NCBI GenBank assembly: GCA_007844125.1
Contig: CM017563.1
Span: forward strand, 24,552,394-24,616,393
Source: Sinonovacula constricta
Taxonomy: Eukaryota; Mollusca; Bivalvia; Cardiida; Solecurtidae
Reading direction: 5' to 3'
Length of the DNA stretch: 64,000 bases
Shown here one piece after another: positions 23,378 through 31,499 of the stretch. Each line of letters starts with the position of its first letter. Position 1 is the stretch's first letter. A program made the translations under genes and the position numbers. The notes beneath the pieces were generated by a model that was not told the DNA's origin, ran no database searches, and was given only the letters and a program-made list of their open reading frames with translations.

Positions 23378-24461
23378 CCAGTACATTTTTATATTAACGT
23401 CATGGTTTACGCATCGTCAGTAATGCTTTTTTGTTCCAGCGTACGAATAAAAAAAGTAATTATATGTTAATATTTTTTTTTAGTTGTTTCATGAGGTATA
23501 CAGACTTGTCATACCAGCAAACGTACAAGCACATATAATGGACCCTGTCTGTGTCACGAATTCGTCGCATTGTATCAGGCACATCCGACATTTTCTACAT
23601 CCTAGCCACTGTGCTTTTTATTAATTAATAGTATAATCACTAAATAGTGATGCGCCGATGATCGGAAGATATCGATTAGCGGCGTGTAAAAGCTTCTCGA
23701 TGTCGATAATCGATGTCATTCTCTCATAATCGATTAACAGAAGAGTGCGAACGCTCTGCAAATAAAGGTACGGATTCCGGCTTTTACACTGATCCGGCCG
23801 TAAAGGGAAATCACTCTTAAAATTAAAATGGCAGCCCGTGAGATTTACGAGTATCATGATTAGTGTTTAGTACATATAAAAATAAAAATCAAGTGAAAAA
23901 TTTGTATTTTGTCCTTGAAATACCGAATGTTTGTAAAAGTGGCAGCAAGTACAATACAGTTTCGACTAATTATGTAAGCTACTAATCAAAAACCATTTGT
24001 GAACGTTACACTGCGTAGATTAATATATATTATAATCTGTAAAATCGCATCAGAAGTGGCAACCGATTCCAGTCGATAATCGATTATGATTTGCAACCCA
24101 TTTCCCAACACTACCACTACAAAACGTCTCATCTAGAAGGGTACGTCAAGTGAAAAATACAGCATACAACTGACAGTGGCAGAATACAATGCTTATATGT
24201 ACATAATTTTGCCTGTGATGAAACTCCATTTTAGCTTAAAACAATTTACTTTTTTTCTAACAGGGTAGATTACAGAGCATGTACTTGGCATTGACGAGCT
24301 CCATTGTCCCAAACTCATCGCAACCGCAGCAACAGCCGGATTATCATGTGGAATTCAATAAGGAAGATAGCGTAGGAAGTGTTGAAAACTGCTTCGGAGG
24401 TATAGAGGAGAAGCAAACCAGTATAGAAGAACTTGGAGACAATGAAGAGCATCTTGATTAA
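2144..24461 (+). CDS. Adhesion G-protein-coupled receptor, C-terminal part (17 exons; 5' end outside window)
   Basis: Seventeen exons joined through AG/GT sites give one open frame of about 564 residues with all junction phases compatible. Domains in order are the end of the GAIN domain (2144-5743), the GPS motif (7444-7570) with W, GC and CxC and cleavage between Leu and Thr of CNHLTNF, then seven membrane segments (8836-17022) and a Ser/Glu-rich cytoplasmic tail to the stop at 24459-24461. Typical family blocks are LLHYTFL and AEGVYMM in TM3, GYGNDQYCWL in extracellular loop 2, PIMGVTWAFG in TM6 and FNSFQGLFIFLFHC in TM7. Family members undergo self-cleavage and signal through a tethered agonist just after the GPS. 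The N-terminal recognition domains lie to the left, so the subfamily (latrophilin-like or other) cannot be fixed. No canonical AATAAA is evident soon after the stop. Confidence 0.95.
2349..2635 (+). mobile_element. tRNA-derived SINE with 13-bp target-site duplication (family B)
   Basis: The head has an A box (TAGCTCAGATGG, about 2364) and a B box (GGTTCAAACCC, about 2409), so it resembles a tRNA. Perfect direct repeats CAAACACAGCTCG flank it at 2336-2348 and 2636-2648, as expected of LINE-type target-primed insertion. The tail is a short CAATCC-type repeat rather than poly-A. The body differs from family A and contains a second GGGTTCAGTCCC-like stretch near 2535, possibly part of a dimeric structure. 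It lies in a receptor intron. Confidence 0.85.
2852..2905 (-). mobile_element. SINE/LINE 3'-end fragment, reverse orientation
   Basis: The reverse complement reads as a conserved tail (TGTTAAGTGTCGGTGTGCC, then a short A/C stretch and (AAAT)n). The same tail occurs in + orientation at 45583-45630. The shared tail marks a retroposon family; only the 3' end is recognisable here. Confidence 0.5.
3567..3633 (+). CDS. aGPCR exon b: GAIN domain
   Basis: The exon lies between tttcag and gtaagt and is 67 bp (2+63+2). It encodes PNVSSMVVVLYLNISTALPK, a strand with two NxS/T glycosylation sequons, typical of the stretch preceding the GPS in adhesion receptors. Confidence 0.85.
3634..5079 (+). other. 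aGPCR intron without recognised element
   Basis: An open frame of 142 codons at 4115-4543 has no recognisable domain and no fit to the receptor splice phases. A candidate exon after the acceptor at 4620 is open only in a frame that does not match the flanking phases. I annotate neither. Confidence 0.5.
5080..5212 (+). CDS. aGPCR exon c: GAIN domain
   Basis: The exon lies between gtccag and gtaagg and is 133 bp (1+132). It encodes about 44 residues ending NPPIQLTFTIDE, the hydrophobic beta strand that precedes the GPS in GAIN domains. The preceding exon ends with two codon bases, which this one completes. Confidence 0.9.
5694..5743 (+). CDS. aGPCR exon d: GPS approach
   Basis: This is a 50-bp exon after tttcag and before gtacgt, encoding IRNDIEPQCAFLKPST plus a split Asp. 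The Cys in PQC is the first of the four GPS cysteines. Confidence 0.9.
6076..6101. repeat. Perfect 10-bp hairpin
   Basis: CAGATCTTAC and GTAAGATCTG are separated by a few A/T bases. The sequence lies at the left edge of the inverted-repeat element described for 6093-6520. Confidence 0.6.
6093..6520. mobile_element. Probable inverted-repeat (MITE-like) element with a 91-codon antisense frame
   Basis: The left end (AGATCTGATGACGG, near 6093) is repeated in inverse at about 6502-6515 (RC AGGATCTGACGACG). A second inner pair, CCAATCAGAGAG (6165) and RC CCAATCAGATTG (6470), is also inverted. The interior holds a minus-strand open frame (6157-6432) with a KCAVCGTPF stretch, but I recognise no family. 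Boundaries are approximate and I could not define a target duplication. It sits in the intron before the GPS exon. Confidence 0.45.
7444..7570 (+). CDS. aGPCR exon e: GPS autoproteolysis motif and tethered agonist
   Basis: The exon is 127 bp after tttcag and before gtaaac. It encodes W-S-T-D-G-C, then V-Q-C-T-C-N-H-L-T-N-F-A-I-L. These are the canonical GPS Trp, cysteines and H-L/T cleavage triad, so the receptor is predicted to self-cleave. The tethered agonist starting at Thr lies at the 3' end of this exon. A 17-bp tandem array starts at its donor. Confidence 0.97.
7570..7980 (+). repeat. 17-bp minisatellite starting at a splice donor
   Basis: About 23 copies of a unit near ATTATGATCGTAACCAT run from the GPS-exon donor to about 7978, with units varying at one to three positions. 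The first intron bases (CGGTAAACATGATATTATCG) align with the unit, so the array seems to have grown from donor-adjacent sequence. Each unit carries a CGTAACC string resembling the true donor CG|GTAAAC. Confidence 0.9.
8307..8816 (+). mobile_element. Family A SINE with duplicated 3' body, flanked by target duplication
   Basis: The tRNA-like head (GGACCTGGTAGGGCAATCTG, B box GGTTCAATCCC) begins at 8311. The body runs to about 8635, then a second copy of the 3' body follows (8639-8785) and an (AACA)n-like tail. The flanks ACCCTCTTT at 8298-8306 and 8817-8825 are identical, so the dimeric unit probably inserted as one. The right duplication is the polypyrimidine tract of the acceptor at 8835. Confidence 0.85.
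8836..8939 (+). CDS. aGPCR exon f: TM1
   Basis: The exon lies after tattacag and before gtaatg. It encodes 34 residues plus a split codon. HQLVLSVMSLVGCGVTIVCL is the conserved start of TM1 in adhesion receptors. The acceptor lies 19 nt downstream of a SINE end. Confidence 0.95.
9719..10730. mobile_element. Probable hAT-like element with GATAC-rich ends
   Basis: The left end reads AGAGATGGACCGATATC and the right end GATACCCAACTCTAA; the right RC is TTAGAGTTGGGTATC. Both ends are followed by clustered ATCGTGATAC and TATCGATAC motifs, a common hAT-type subterminal pattern. I could not define a clean 8-bp duplication, so the call and exact ends are tentative. A palindromic unit (10043-10362) is nested inside. 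Confidence 0.5.
10043..10362. repeat. Inverted repeat with about 55-bp arms
   Basis: The left arm (10043-10098, containing CTCACCAGAGGGCGTG) and right arm (10308-10362) are reverse complements with only a few mismatches, separated by about 210 bp. This suggests a small foldback element nested in the 9.7-10.7 kb element. Confidence 0.8.
10748..10850 (+). CDS. aGPCR exon g: intracellular loop 1 and TM2
   Basis: The exon lies after atttcag and before gtacgt, 103 bp. It encodes FLKGPRNVLVMTLCVSLLVA and the rest of TM2 to RISNK. The preceding codon is completed by its first base. Confidence 0.95.
11585..11690 (+). repeat. (CA)n-rich degenerate microsatellite
   Basis: Interrupted ACAC and ACGC runs lie just upstream of the TM3 exon acceptor. 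Confidence 0.85.
11709..11859 (+). CDS. aGPCR exon h: TM3 and intracellular loop 2
   Basis: The exon lies after ctgcag and before gtaatc, 151 bp. It encodes ACMSVALLLHYTFLLVFCLL then AEGVYMML. The conserved Cys before TM3 is present (IAC). The Trp usual in the WMLxEG block is replaced (CLLLAEG). Confidence 0.95.
12123..12192 (+). CDS. aGPCR exon i: TM4
   Basis: The exon lies after tttcag and before gtaagt, 70 bp (2+66+2). It encodes TPAVIVVTSASVTQLRGYGN, TM4 with its conserved Pro, leading into the loop 2 YGNDQYCW block completed by the next exon. Confidence 0.93.
12983..13612. repeat. Interspersed repeat, first copy of a tandem pair (about 630 bp)
   Basis: The segment from AAGAATATATGACAGAGTCC to ACGACCGCCACACTGCA matches 13635-14272 over its full length at high identity. 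A partial inverted copy lies at 20560-21005. Three copies in two orientations indicate a dispersed element, not a local duplication alone. I see no coding frame and no clear termini. Confidence 0.85.
13635..14272. repeat. Second tandem copy of the 630-bp repeat
   Basis: It matches 12983-13612 with scattered substitutions and small indels; 22 bp separate the copies. The pair occupies most of the intron between the TM4 and TM5 exons. The open frames in it are present in both copies but lack recognisable domains. Confidence 0.85.
14382..14448 (+). CDS. aGPCR exon j: extracellular loop 2 and TM5 start
   Basis: The exon lies after ttgtag and before gtaagt, 67 bp. It encodes CWLTVSSVAFWTFVGPASFV. 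The CWL Cys pairs with the TM3 Cys in the family. Confidence 0.95.
14722..14807 (+). CDS. aGPCR exon k: TM5 and intracellular loop 3
   Basis: The exon lies after ttttag and before gtaata, 86 bp. It encodes VNLIIIILIMKTMYGTKWMK and a basic loop ending REKAK. Confidence 0.92.
15301..15427 (+). CDS. aGPCR exon l: TM6, loop 3 and TM7 start
   Basis: The exon lies after tttacag and before gtacac, 127 bp. It encodes TLVLLPIMGVTWAFGILSV and YPFVIFNSFQ. LLPIMGVTW is one of the most conserved adhesion-receptor blocks. Confidence 0.97.
15566..15789. mobile_element. Short TIR element (Harbinger-like MITE candidate)
   Basis: The ends GGGCCAGTATTCACCAACTA and RC GGCCGTATTCACAGACTA are imperfect inverted repeats about 224 bp apart. 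Both sides show a TA next to the ends. The termini resemble PIF/Harbinger-type MITEs, but a 3-bp duplication is not clean. Confidence 0.55.
16150..16325. repeat. Fragment related to the AGGTGGTATCCGA TTAA-element family
   Basis: The stretch with GATATCGACATCAGAGC, a GTAAGTGATCACGTGG-like block and AAAATAGCCA resembles interior parts of the elements at 54290 and 55073. Its termini are not recognisable, so it is an old fragment. Confidence 0.4.
16529..16564 (+). repeat. (TGC)n microsatellite
   Basis: Twelve or so GCT/TGC units lie in the intron before the TM7 exon. Confidence 0.95.
16981..17022 (+). CDS. aGPCR exon m: TM7 end (42 bp)
   Basis: This phase 0-0 micro-exon lies between tttcag and gtatgt and encodes GLFIFLFHCVLNKP, the conserved end of TM7. 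Confidence 0.95.
17023..18395 (+). other. aGPCR intron with (GT)n-like tract
   Basis: The intron is AT-rich with no recognised element. An interrupted GTGTGT/GCGTGT tract lies at about 18142-18235. Open frames here follow the low-complexity sequence and are not supported as genes. Confidence 0.7.
18396..18452 (+). CDS. aGPCR exon n: helix 8 region and start of tail
   Basis: The 57-bp phase 0-0 exon lies between ctgcag and gtaaga and encodes LRAAIAKSKERFANSNSLP, a basic amphipathic stretch just after TM7. Confidence 0.9.
18990..19295 (-). repeat. Duplicated 5S-rRNA-like segment
   Basis: The reverse complements of 18990-19060 and 19205-19290 share GCTAAGCAGCG-like and GGTTGGTGTGGATGGTTGACC-like blocks in the order and spacing of the 5S rRNA internal promoter. 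The first copy keeps GGCTAAGCAGCGG and the second keeps GGATGGGTGACCG. The two lie about 225 bp apart. It could be a 5S-derived SINE fragment or a 5S pseudogene pair; the match is short. Confidence 0.4.
19390..19506 (+). CDS. aGPCR exon o: cytoplasmic tail
   Basis: The 117-bp phase 0-0 exon lies between ttttag and gtaagt. It encodes 39 polar residues with SSTVRSEVSTDDSN and an EEELRQFKRR segment. The Ser/Thr-rich acidic stretch is a plausible phosphorylation region; this is inference. Confidence 0.85.
19677..20411 (+). repeat. 35-bp minisatellite, about 20 copies
   Basis: The unit is near TACATGCAGATTATAAACTA followed by TCAAAGAGAGGTGGT. Copies differ by substitutions and small indels. The array lies in the intron between two cytoplasmic-tail exons. 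Confidence 0.92.
20560..21005. repeat. Inverted partial copy of the 630-bp repeat
   Basis: Read on the minus strand, 20905-21000 matches the GGTGCTTAAACCGGTT... part of 13820-13880, and 20565-20720 matches the end of that repeat. It is diverged and interrupted. This third copy shows the family is dispersed. Confidence 0.75.
21585..21659 (+). CDS. aGPCR exon p: cytoplasmic tail
   Basis: The 75-bp phase 0-0 exon lies between tttcag and gtatgt and encodes QPGADEDNSGRPPTQVFIDL and RRELM. Confidence 0.85.
21672..22093. mobile_element. hAT-like MITE, 422 bp, 8-bp target duplication
   Basis: The ends are TAGGGCTGCAACGATTCA and RC TAGGGCTGCAACAAGTCA. The flanks GTTACGGA (21664-21671) and GTAACAGA (22094-22101) match at 6 of 8 positions. 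Subterminal ATTCGATT motifs occur at both ends. It begins 13 bp after the donor of exon p, and its left duplication overlaps the donor region (gtatgttacgga). Confidence 0.85.
22101..22775. repeat. Foldback-type element: about 150-bp inverted repeats plus an internal third copy
   Basis: The left arm (about 22101-22248; CCCTAGAGGGACAC, then GTGGTAACACAC and GTAATGATGACC) is the reverse complement of about 22630-22772. A shorter direct copy of the left end (GAAGCCCTGGAGGGACG) lies at 22461-22525. The element abuts the hAT-like MITE. Confidence 0.8.
23325..23377 (+). repeat. (AGT)n microsatellite
   Basis: The AGT trinucleotide run explains a serine-run open frame (23167-23397) that I do not call as a gene. 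Confidence 0.95.
23645..24113. mobile_element. hAT-like MITE, 469 bp, 8-bp target duplication
   Basis: The ends are TAGTGATGCGCC and RC TAGTGTTGGGAA. ATCGATTA and GATAATCGAT motifs occur near both ends. The flanks TCACTAAA (23637-23644) and CCACTACA (24114-24121) match at 6 of 8. It lies in the last receptor intron, about 150 bp upstream of the final exon. Confidence 0.75.
24264..24461 (+). CDS. aGPCR exon q: C-terminus and stop
   Basis: The exon lies after aacag and encodes GRLQSMYLALTSSIVPNSSQ, a Gln-rich stretch, then an acidic end (SIEELGDNEEHLD) and TAA. No classical C-terminal PDZ-binding motif is obvious. Confidence 0.9.
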   Translation, partial: GRLQSMYLALTSSIVPNSSQPQQQPDYHVEFNKEDSVGSVENCFGGIEEKQTSIEELGDNEEHLD

Positions 24462-24897
24462 TGTCAATGATTTAGCGAAGAAAAATGTGATTCATAATAT
24501 ATCGAACTACTTATTCACCAATACAATACTAATCAAATCAAACTTATCATATCAAATTATATGATGAACCTCTTTGATTTTCTAGCTTTATAAAAAAGAG
24601 TTCGTAAATACCGGACCAGTTGTCAAATCAATGTGTAACGGTGGCTTAATGAGGTTGTTACATTCACTGTTAAAAGTATGCCTTCATCTCTACAGTTGTT
24701 AGAAAAACCTAGACCGCCCCATTGTCCATAACAAGAGGCTGCACATGATGCTTACGGAAATATAATGTTGTTTGTGTTGCAATTCCCAATTTTCCGATAC
24801 TTTCGCATTCAGCTTTATGTAACAGTGTTAAAGTATTATGTGTATAACATATATTTGGAGTCCGATTGTTTGAATAGGACACGTTTACGACTTTATT

Positions 24898-25221
24898 GTT
24901 TGTTTGTTTGTTTGTTTATTGGGTTTATCGTTCCACCAACAGTATTTCAGTTATCTGGAGAGGGTGTCCACTTGAAAAGTACAGTGTTGCCTTCACTGTG
25001 TATAGCATGCCGTGAACACCTGGCATGATACCACACCCAGTCACATTATCCTGACACCGGGCCAACCAGTCGTGGAACTACCCTTATATTTGCTTGAGCG
25101 TTAGCAAGGGAGCTATACCACTACCATTTTTAACGACTTTAATAAGTCGGCCCGGAATTGAACCCTGGGCCTCCTGTACCTGGAGCCGACGCTCTACCGA
25201 TTGCGCTACCTGATCCGGTGT
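24898..25221 (-). mobile_element. Family A SINE, minus strand, full length, 10-bp target duplication
   Basis: CGACTTTATT flanks it at 24888-24897 and 25222-25231. Read on the minus strand it has the tRNA-like head (GGTAGCGCAATCGGTAGAGC), a B box (GGTTCAATTCC), the family body and an (AACA)n tail. Near-complete length and identical flanks suggest a young insertion just 3' of the receptor gene. Confidence 0.92.
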
Positions 25222-25231
25222 CGACTTTATT

Positions 25232-28200
25232 ACTTATTGAGATCGTACTTATTCAGATAATGCATTGTATAATTAAATATTCTATGTACGTTTTTAATAT
25301 GACTTTAACATCAGTTTTATTTATTTGTTTCGTATCTTAAATTGACGGTATTACCGCCATAATTCTATTATGTCAACCCTTTAACAGTCCATAATATATT
25401 GATCTGCATTCTCTTTGTATTCAACTTATACTGCGGTTACTTCTTTTCTTTATAAATAGTGTAAGTATATTCTTGCATTTACAGTTAAATTTCATCTAAA
25501 ACGCTCTCACTCAGATTTTCGACACATTGCCTTTTTTCAAGAGTTTAACATAAACAATTTATGTCTCTATTTGTTCATATTTGAAAACGTTTATGTGTGC
25601 TGCCATTTTAGAAAACAGGGAAACGACGCCAACGTCATCCAATGACATCGTCGTTTTACTGCCATTTACTGAACGTCATTTTTTCCGCCGAAAATTTAAG
25701 TGCGTTTTTAGAAAAAATACAATTAATAACAGTTCGCTCTGGATCAATTTATAGTTATATTATAGTTGTCAATGATATACATATTATTTATTGCTTTTGA
25801 TGTCGTAATTGATAGACTCAAGGCCATTTTGCTTTTTGTACGAAGTTGCTATATGTACTTACAAACACTTCCCTAATCTGAAATAATTTCTTATTTTTGC
25901 TTTCATTCTTTTTCATGTTAAATTTACTCATTTGTTTCATGTTTAAAATTGTGGACTTAATGCCATCAGCTTAATAGCTTGTATTTTTATTACGCCATCG
26001 CTTATATTTTAATAGGAAATTAAAGTTTAGACCGTTTATTTCAATTCACTCTGCTCTCTTTCCTTGTTCGGTTTTTTTTTTTTGTTATTTATACACGAAT
26101 TTATTCTGGGTAAAGAATAATATTCAAGTAGCGAAATTGATTTATAATTTTCTAGTTTAAAGAGTTGGTTTCTTTTTTATTTAACATGAAACCCAAAAAT
26201 AAAATAGCAAAGGGATCATATTTGGCTGGTTAAATGCTACATTTTTACTAATTCTGTAGTAACCTTTTTATAAGGTCAGGTAAGATACATTGATCAAGTG
26301 TTTCATAAAATCGCTTAAGAATGTTTCGAATACACGTATGACTACAACGGATGATAGAAGCATAATATACCATAACTGTGCGATTGTGAATACATTTAAG
26401 ATCCGGAACTTTTTAAATTAAGAAGCAATGAATTTTACGAATTACCAACAACTAATTTCCATACCAAGATTTCGTAGAAATTACCAAAAATTAATAACAG
26501 GCATCAGAACAGTGACAGCTGCAAAGCACTAACTTAAGTGTAACGTCTATAAACAAATTTGCAGGGGTAAAAGTTTTCCGTCTCATTTTTCAAAATAATG
26601 CAAATCTGGTGACAAATTAGGAGGTTCGGGGTGAGGGCTGCTGTGTGCACTTAATTTACGTTCCCTTGGCACAAAATTAAGTCTTACGGGGATTGCCGAT
26701 GTAAAATTTCAGTCAGTTTTACAAGATCATATTTGATTGGTCCTTATTGTTTTCGTTAGCAAATTAAAATGTTTGTTACTTCAGTAGTTATATATATAAA
26801 TATATCTGAAGTTGTTTCTGAGCATCTCAAATCACTAAATTGCAGTATCTAACGATGGCCTCCGGCCCCCTGGACCTCTTGCGGTCCCCAGCTAATTTTT
26901 CAGTTTCTGTCACTTTTTCTCCTGAATTAGTGCGAATTAGAAAGCATGCCTTTTGGTAAGATAATTGCCCCACCTAATGTTATGCTTTATAAAAAGGACA
27001 CTATTTCTGCAACAAATAACAAACAAAATTTGTTTTATGCCCTAGCAGATACCATTCAATTAAACATCATAATACCAGTATGTCGAGCGATGCGTACAAT
27101 GACAGTCACACTATATTAATTATAAATTTAACAAATTTATTTATTAATAAAAATGGTGATGTGTCCGCTTTCAAATTATTTATTTTCCGTTATGGCCTCT
27201 TTGTATAAGGCAATCAAATCGCCGAATTTCCGGTTTGGTCCTGTTTTCATTTTCTGAATTATATCTTGCATACCAGTATTCAAGTTATTTCTCCACGTGA
27301 AATCTTGATACATACCGGACATAATATGCAATGCTGCACACAACTTCAAATAGCTATTTTAACAATAATTTTTTTAGTGCATAACACAATCTTATATTTT
27401 GGCTAAAAAGCTGAATAGTCCATACGTGGATATTATTGATTCATAAACGATTTTATAGTGTATATAATTTATCTATTAAGAGAATTTTGTTTCTATTTTT
27501 GTTGTGTTATTCCTGGTATTTGTATGCATTCATGAAGCATACATAGATGTGTAATGTTTTGATTATTGTGACTTTGCTTATAATATTATTATACATCTTG
27601 TTATTTCCATTTTTATGTACACTTTTACCGATATAAATATATTATTAAATGCCTTAAGCACAACAACACGTGTCTACCCAGTTAATTATAAAGGGACTTA
27701 CGATTATAATTTAACATACGAATACATGAAATATTTATTCAACAATACCTTCATGAAGCAATATTTAAACAATTATCGTTTAGATAGTACACGCGTTTCA
27801 AATAATTGTATTATCATTCCTCAAGCTAATTTGCCACAGTTCTTCTAATTTGCATTATTTTAAGTTTTGCTTACAAAAGCAAGCATTTGTTTAACTGCTT
27901 CTAATAACTTTTGGTCGCCTGAGTATACGTGAATAAATTGTCTTTTTAAATAAATGTGTTGTAAATACGGAATTAAAAAACGTAGCGACGCTTTTCAGCA
28001 TTCTTTTTTTATTCGTTATCCGTTATTATTTTAAAAATTTAATTCTGAGCCAATGTAGAAATATTTATCATTGCACTGTCATTGCAATATACATAAACAA
28101 AAGTTCTGTAATTGCAACGAGTTTGTGCCGTAGTCTGGAGTTTGTTTTGATATTGATACAAAGCAAAAGGCACTTTTATTCCATCAGACGTTTTGCATTA

Positions 28201-28270
28201 GAAGACTCGTTGAAATTGAAGCGTCTGAACAATGCCGAGTATTGTTTATTCTTACACGGTCAAATCGTAC
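25232..28270. other. Intergenic AT-rich sequence, nothing recognised
   Basis: I see no supported gene, RNA or element. Open frames such as 27615-27848 have AT-driven composition and no domain. A short GC-rich palindromic stretch lies at about 26855-26900. Confidence 0.6.
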
Positions 28271-28276
28271 CTAGAA

Positions 28277-28706
28277 TGTACTTTAATTACACTTTTATTA
28301 TCCTTTGAGTGCATTTAACAAATTCGCTTTGATATATAACTTAATTCAGCAATTGTCGCATATTTCTAGCTTCACCTGCTAAGGGCAAATGAACCGCACT
28401 CCAAAGACGAGCACGTTTTGGGCCTAGAGAAAATGGCCCTTTACAATGCTCGAAATTGTTTCAAATGTCTTATCTATCAATCCTCCAAAGATTACTTTAA
28501 TTATACTTTTATTATCATTTAGGCACTTTTAACAAACGAGCTTTGATATATAACTTAATTCAACGATCGTCGCATATTCATTGATTGCTTTCTCCAGCTA
28601 AGGGTAAAAGAACCGCACTCCGATAATGAGCACATTTTGGACCTGGAGAAAATGACCCTTGACAATGCTCGAAATTGTTTCAAATGTCTTATCTATCAAT
28701 CTTCTA
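28277..28706. repeat. Tandem duplication, two about 214-bp copies
   Basis: 28277-28489 and 28490-28706 align throughout: TTTGATATATAACTTAATTC, AACCGCACTCC and TCGAAATTGTTTCAAATG occur in both. The copies differ at scattered sites. Confidence 0.85.
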
Positions 28707-28731
28707 AATATTGAAGTGTTTGTTTTATTAA

Positions 28732-29040
28732 AGGTGGTATCCAACAGGACAAAATTATTTTCATTAAAGATTGTAGTAAACTACTGTAACCTGAACAGAG
28801 CTCTCAAGATACTGTTTAATGATGTCCTACACCTGTCTGAAAAGTGAACCATAACGTCACAATAGTCATTTCAAACATGTATTTCCTATCTGAGAAACGC
28901 TGCACAGTTAACTATTTTTAAACTAAGAAAACCACGTGACTACTTATGTTTTAGCTCATCCACGTCACCCGTTGTGACGTCAATGTCTATTATGTACGCT
29001 AAACATCTAAATAAACTTGATATAAAAATAAAATCGATTA
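28732..29040. mobile_element. TTAA-flanked element, truncated copy (AGGTGGTATCC family)
   Basis: It starts AGGTGGTATCC directly after TTAA (28728-28731). The interior blocks GTATTTCCTATCTGAG and AACCACGTGACTAC match the copies at 44059 and 56027. Similarity fades near 29040 and no right terminus is visible. Confidence 0.7.
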
Positions 29041-30029
29041 ACATCAAAAAAATTTAAATCTCATTCTTAAACATGTATACTTTTTCGCACGAACGTACAC
29101 TGGAATTAATTTGAATCAAAATATGTTTGTTTTCCTCAATCTCGTATTTTCATATTTAACTTTTCTTAAAACTGTTTTAACACTTCACAAGGCAAGATTA
29201 TGTTGAATATTGATTATTTATCCATATAATCTACAAAATAATTTGACAGTTAATAAACACCAACATAATAGAAGAATCTAATTCACTTTCTATATCTAAT
29301 GGGTGGCAGAATCATGTTTTTGAATGTTTACAAAACAACTGATTAAAATAAATTTACTGAGATTAAATCACATGTTTAAAACTTTAAAAACAACCACTTA
29401 CTGTCACATTTATCGAGTGCTTGTACATAGTCACATTCACATCAAATGGTGTAAGGAGTATGAACCATGTGCTATTGGTATACTATAATTATTAATATTT
29501 CAAAAGAAGATCATATTATAAGAAACATCTTTAATAAATTTGTTAACATTTATTTTCTATTAAAAAGACGTATGTTACATAATCATCTGCATATTTAAAT
29601 TTATATGTATTTGTATTTATTTGTCATAAACATTTGCTGTACATTATATAGCTGTGTTCTTGTTTTAAATGATTAGCAATACAAATTTATTCTTGTTTGT
29701 TCTGACAACATTAGTTGAAGAGTATTCTAAAAGCCAGTCCACGTAAGAAAGTTTCTGGATGCAAGATTAAATGGTTTTAAACCCCAACCCTTGAGCCAAG
29801 TTGAAAGTTTTCACACTGCAAGATGAAAGGTTGTCCTATATAAAGCATGAACTTAAGCAGGTTGAACATTAATAAAGACAATTGTTAGCTTTGAATCATG
29901 GACCCAATTATTTTTATATTAAGTATTAAATAGTGTCTCAGGTAAGCTTTGGTTCTGTATTGGCAGTTAAGTGATTTAGTTGATGAATAATCCTACAGCA
30001 ACTAAAACATATGTGTTGGTATGTGTTGG
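29041..30029. other. Intergenic sequence, nothing recognised
   Basis: AT-rich, with no supported gene or element. Confidence 0.5.
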
Positions 30030-31445
30030 TATGTCCTGTAACCGGGCTGGACAAAACGGTCAGTGATGCTGGTGGTAGCAAGATCCAGCGCCTCGTTGTA
30101 CTGCTGTCCATACATATCTTTCACTGTAGCCGGATAATCTAACGGAGTGTTCCCAGTAGAGGACCTCTTAGGCATTTTTCGTCTTCGAGAAAGCGACGTC
30201 TCGTTGACATCACATCTGTCGATTTGCTCATTTACACGTAGTCTCAGTGCGGAGTTTACGTAGAGTATTGGCCGTCATGGCGGCCTGCGTCTGAACCTCC
30301 GCTTCGGACATGTCTTTATGTTGCAGAGACCTGCTCAGGTTGTCAGTATGGCGAAGAACTTCATTACCAAGACACGCACCAAACAAGAAATCAAATAGCC
30401 TCATTTAAGTCTCTACACAAGTTATGTCACGTGCGCGGATTTCACTTCTTAAGTTGTCTCGTAGCACTCTTCCCAAAGGGACTGAAGTACTGTATAGTTC
30501 TGCAAAACACTGTCTAAGCTGGCGGCTCTGATGGTCCATCTAGTCGGACACAGGTTGCGAAACCCGGGCGTATCGGGACTCATTTCCTGTTTTATGTCTT
30601 CAAGTTTCGCGTCACGTTTAGGAGAGTACTTGATCAACTTTGACATTTCGTACACAGTGTCCATGGTGTCTCTCATCCCCTTTGACGCTTTCATTGTGTC
30701 GCCTACAGCAAGGTTGAGCGCGTGCCCATAACAATGAGTATAAATGTCTCTTGACTCTTCCGCACAGATGTTAGCCGCTACACCCTTTTATGCTACCGAC
30801 ATGTTTACAGCGCCTTTATAACACTGTCCGCGACAATTACTGACTGTAAGCATCATCCTGACAATGGCGCCCTTAATCACTGAAGTCAATGTCTGGAGCT
30901 CACGGTGCACAGCCCGATTAGTGCACAACCAAGTCTTTGTCCACGTGTCTAAGCACTATCACTGCTTGTTCGCAATTGGACTGGTCTCTTGTTTCGTCGG
31001 CCATGATGGTGAAAAAAAAAACGTTTGCCTTGATGTTGGCGGCGATGTCGTGGCCTGTATAATAGGCCTATCGTTTTGTATTTCTGCGCATGTGTATTTT
31101 TTTTCTTTCTTTCGAGCCACTGGAGGATGGACTCGTCTTTCTAGCCTTGTGGCTTGAACAGTTTGAACGAAGTCGGACTGATTGCCGTCATGACCGCGTA
31201 GCGGAAGTCCGTGTCTGGCGAGAAAGCGGATGCTGCTGGGGATAGTTATGAGCTGGAGCCTGTACGCCTTCTTTTCATCACTGTGAGCGGATGAGAAACT
31301 TTCACCGATATCACGTGTCTGTTTGGGGATGGTTATGTGGCGTTCGACGGCTTCCTTGTGGCTGTCAGAATTCTCATGCTTCCGGAACTTTGAAGGCAAT
31401 TATCAGCTTTTTTTCGCCTCTCTAATGCCGCGATAGCTATGTCAA
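30030..31445 (-). pseudogene. Decayed hAT-type transposase (DUF4371 / ZMYM1-like)
   Basis: Minus-strand frames in order give an N-terminal SSIRFLARHGLPLRGH block (about 31200-31250), a GQCYKGAVNMS block (about 30800), THCYGHALNLAVGDT (about 30700), then TPGFRNLCPTRWTIRAASLD (about 30540) and a C-terminal dimerisation-type segment near 30050-30180. This order matches the DUF4371/hAT C-terminal architecture seen in ZMYM1-like proteins. Several in-frame stops and frame changes break it, so it is not functional. No terminal repeats were found. Confidence 0.85.
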
Positions 31446-31499
31446 AATAAGAACTTAAGATGTTTTTTGTAAGATTTTTTTTTGTATTTTTGTAAGAAA

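Noticed and set aside
23167..23397. 76-codon frame with poly-Ser
   Set aside because: Created by an (AGT)n microsatellite, with no acceptor or donor support.
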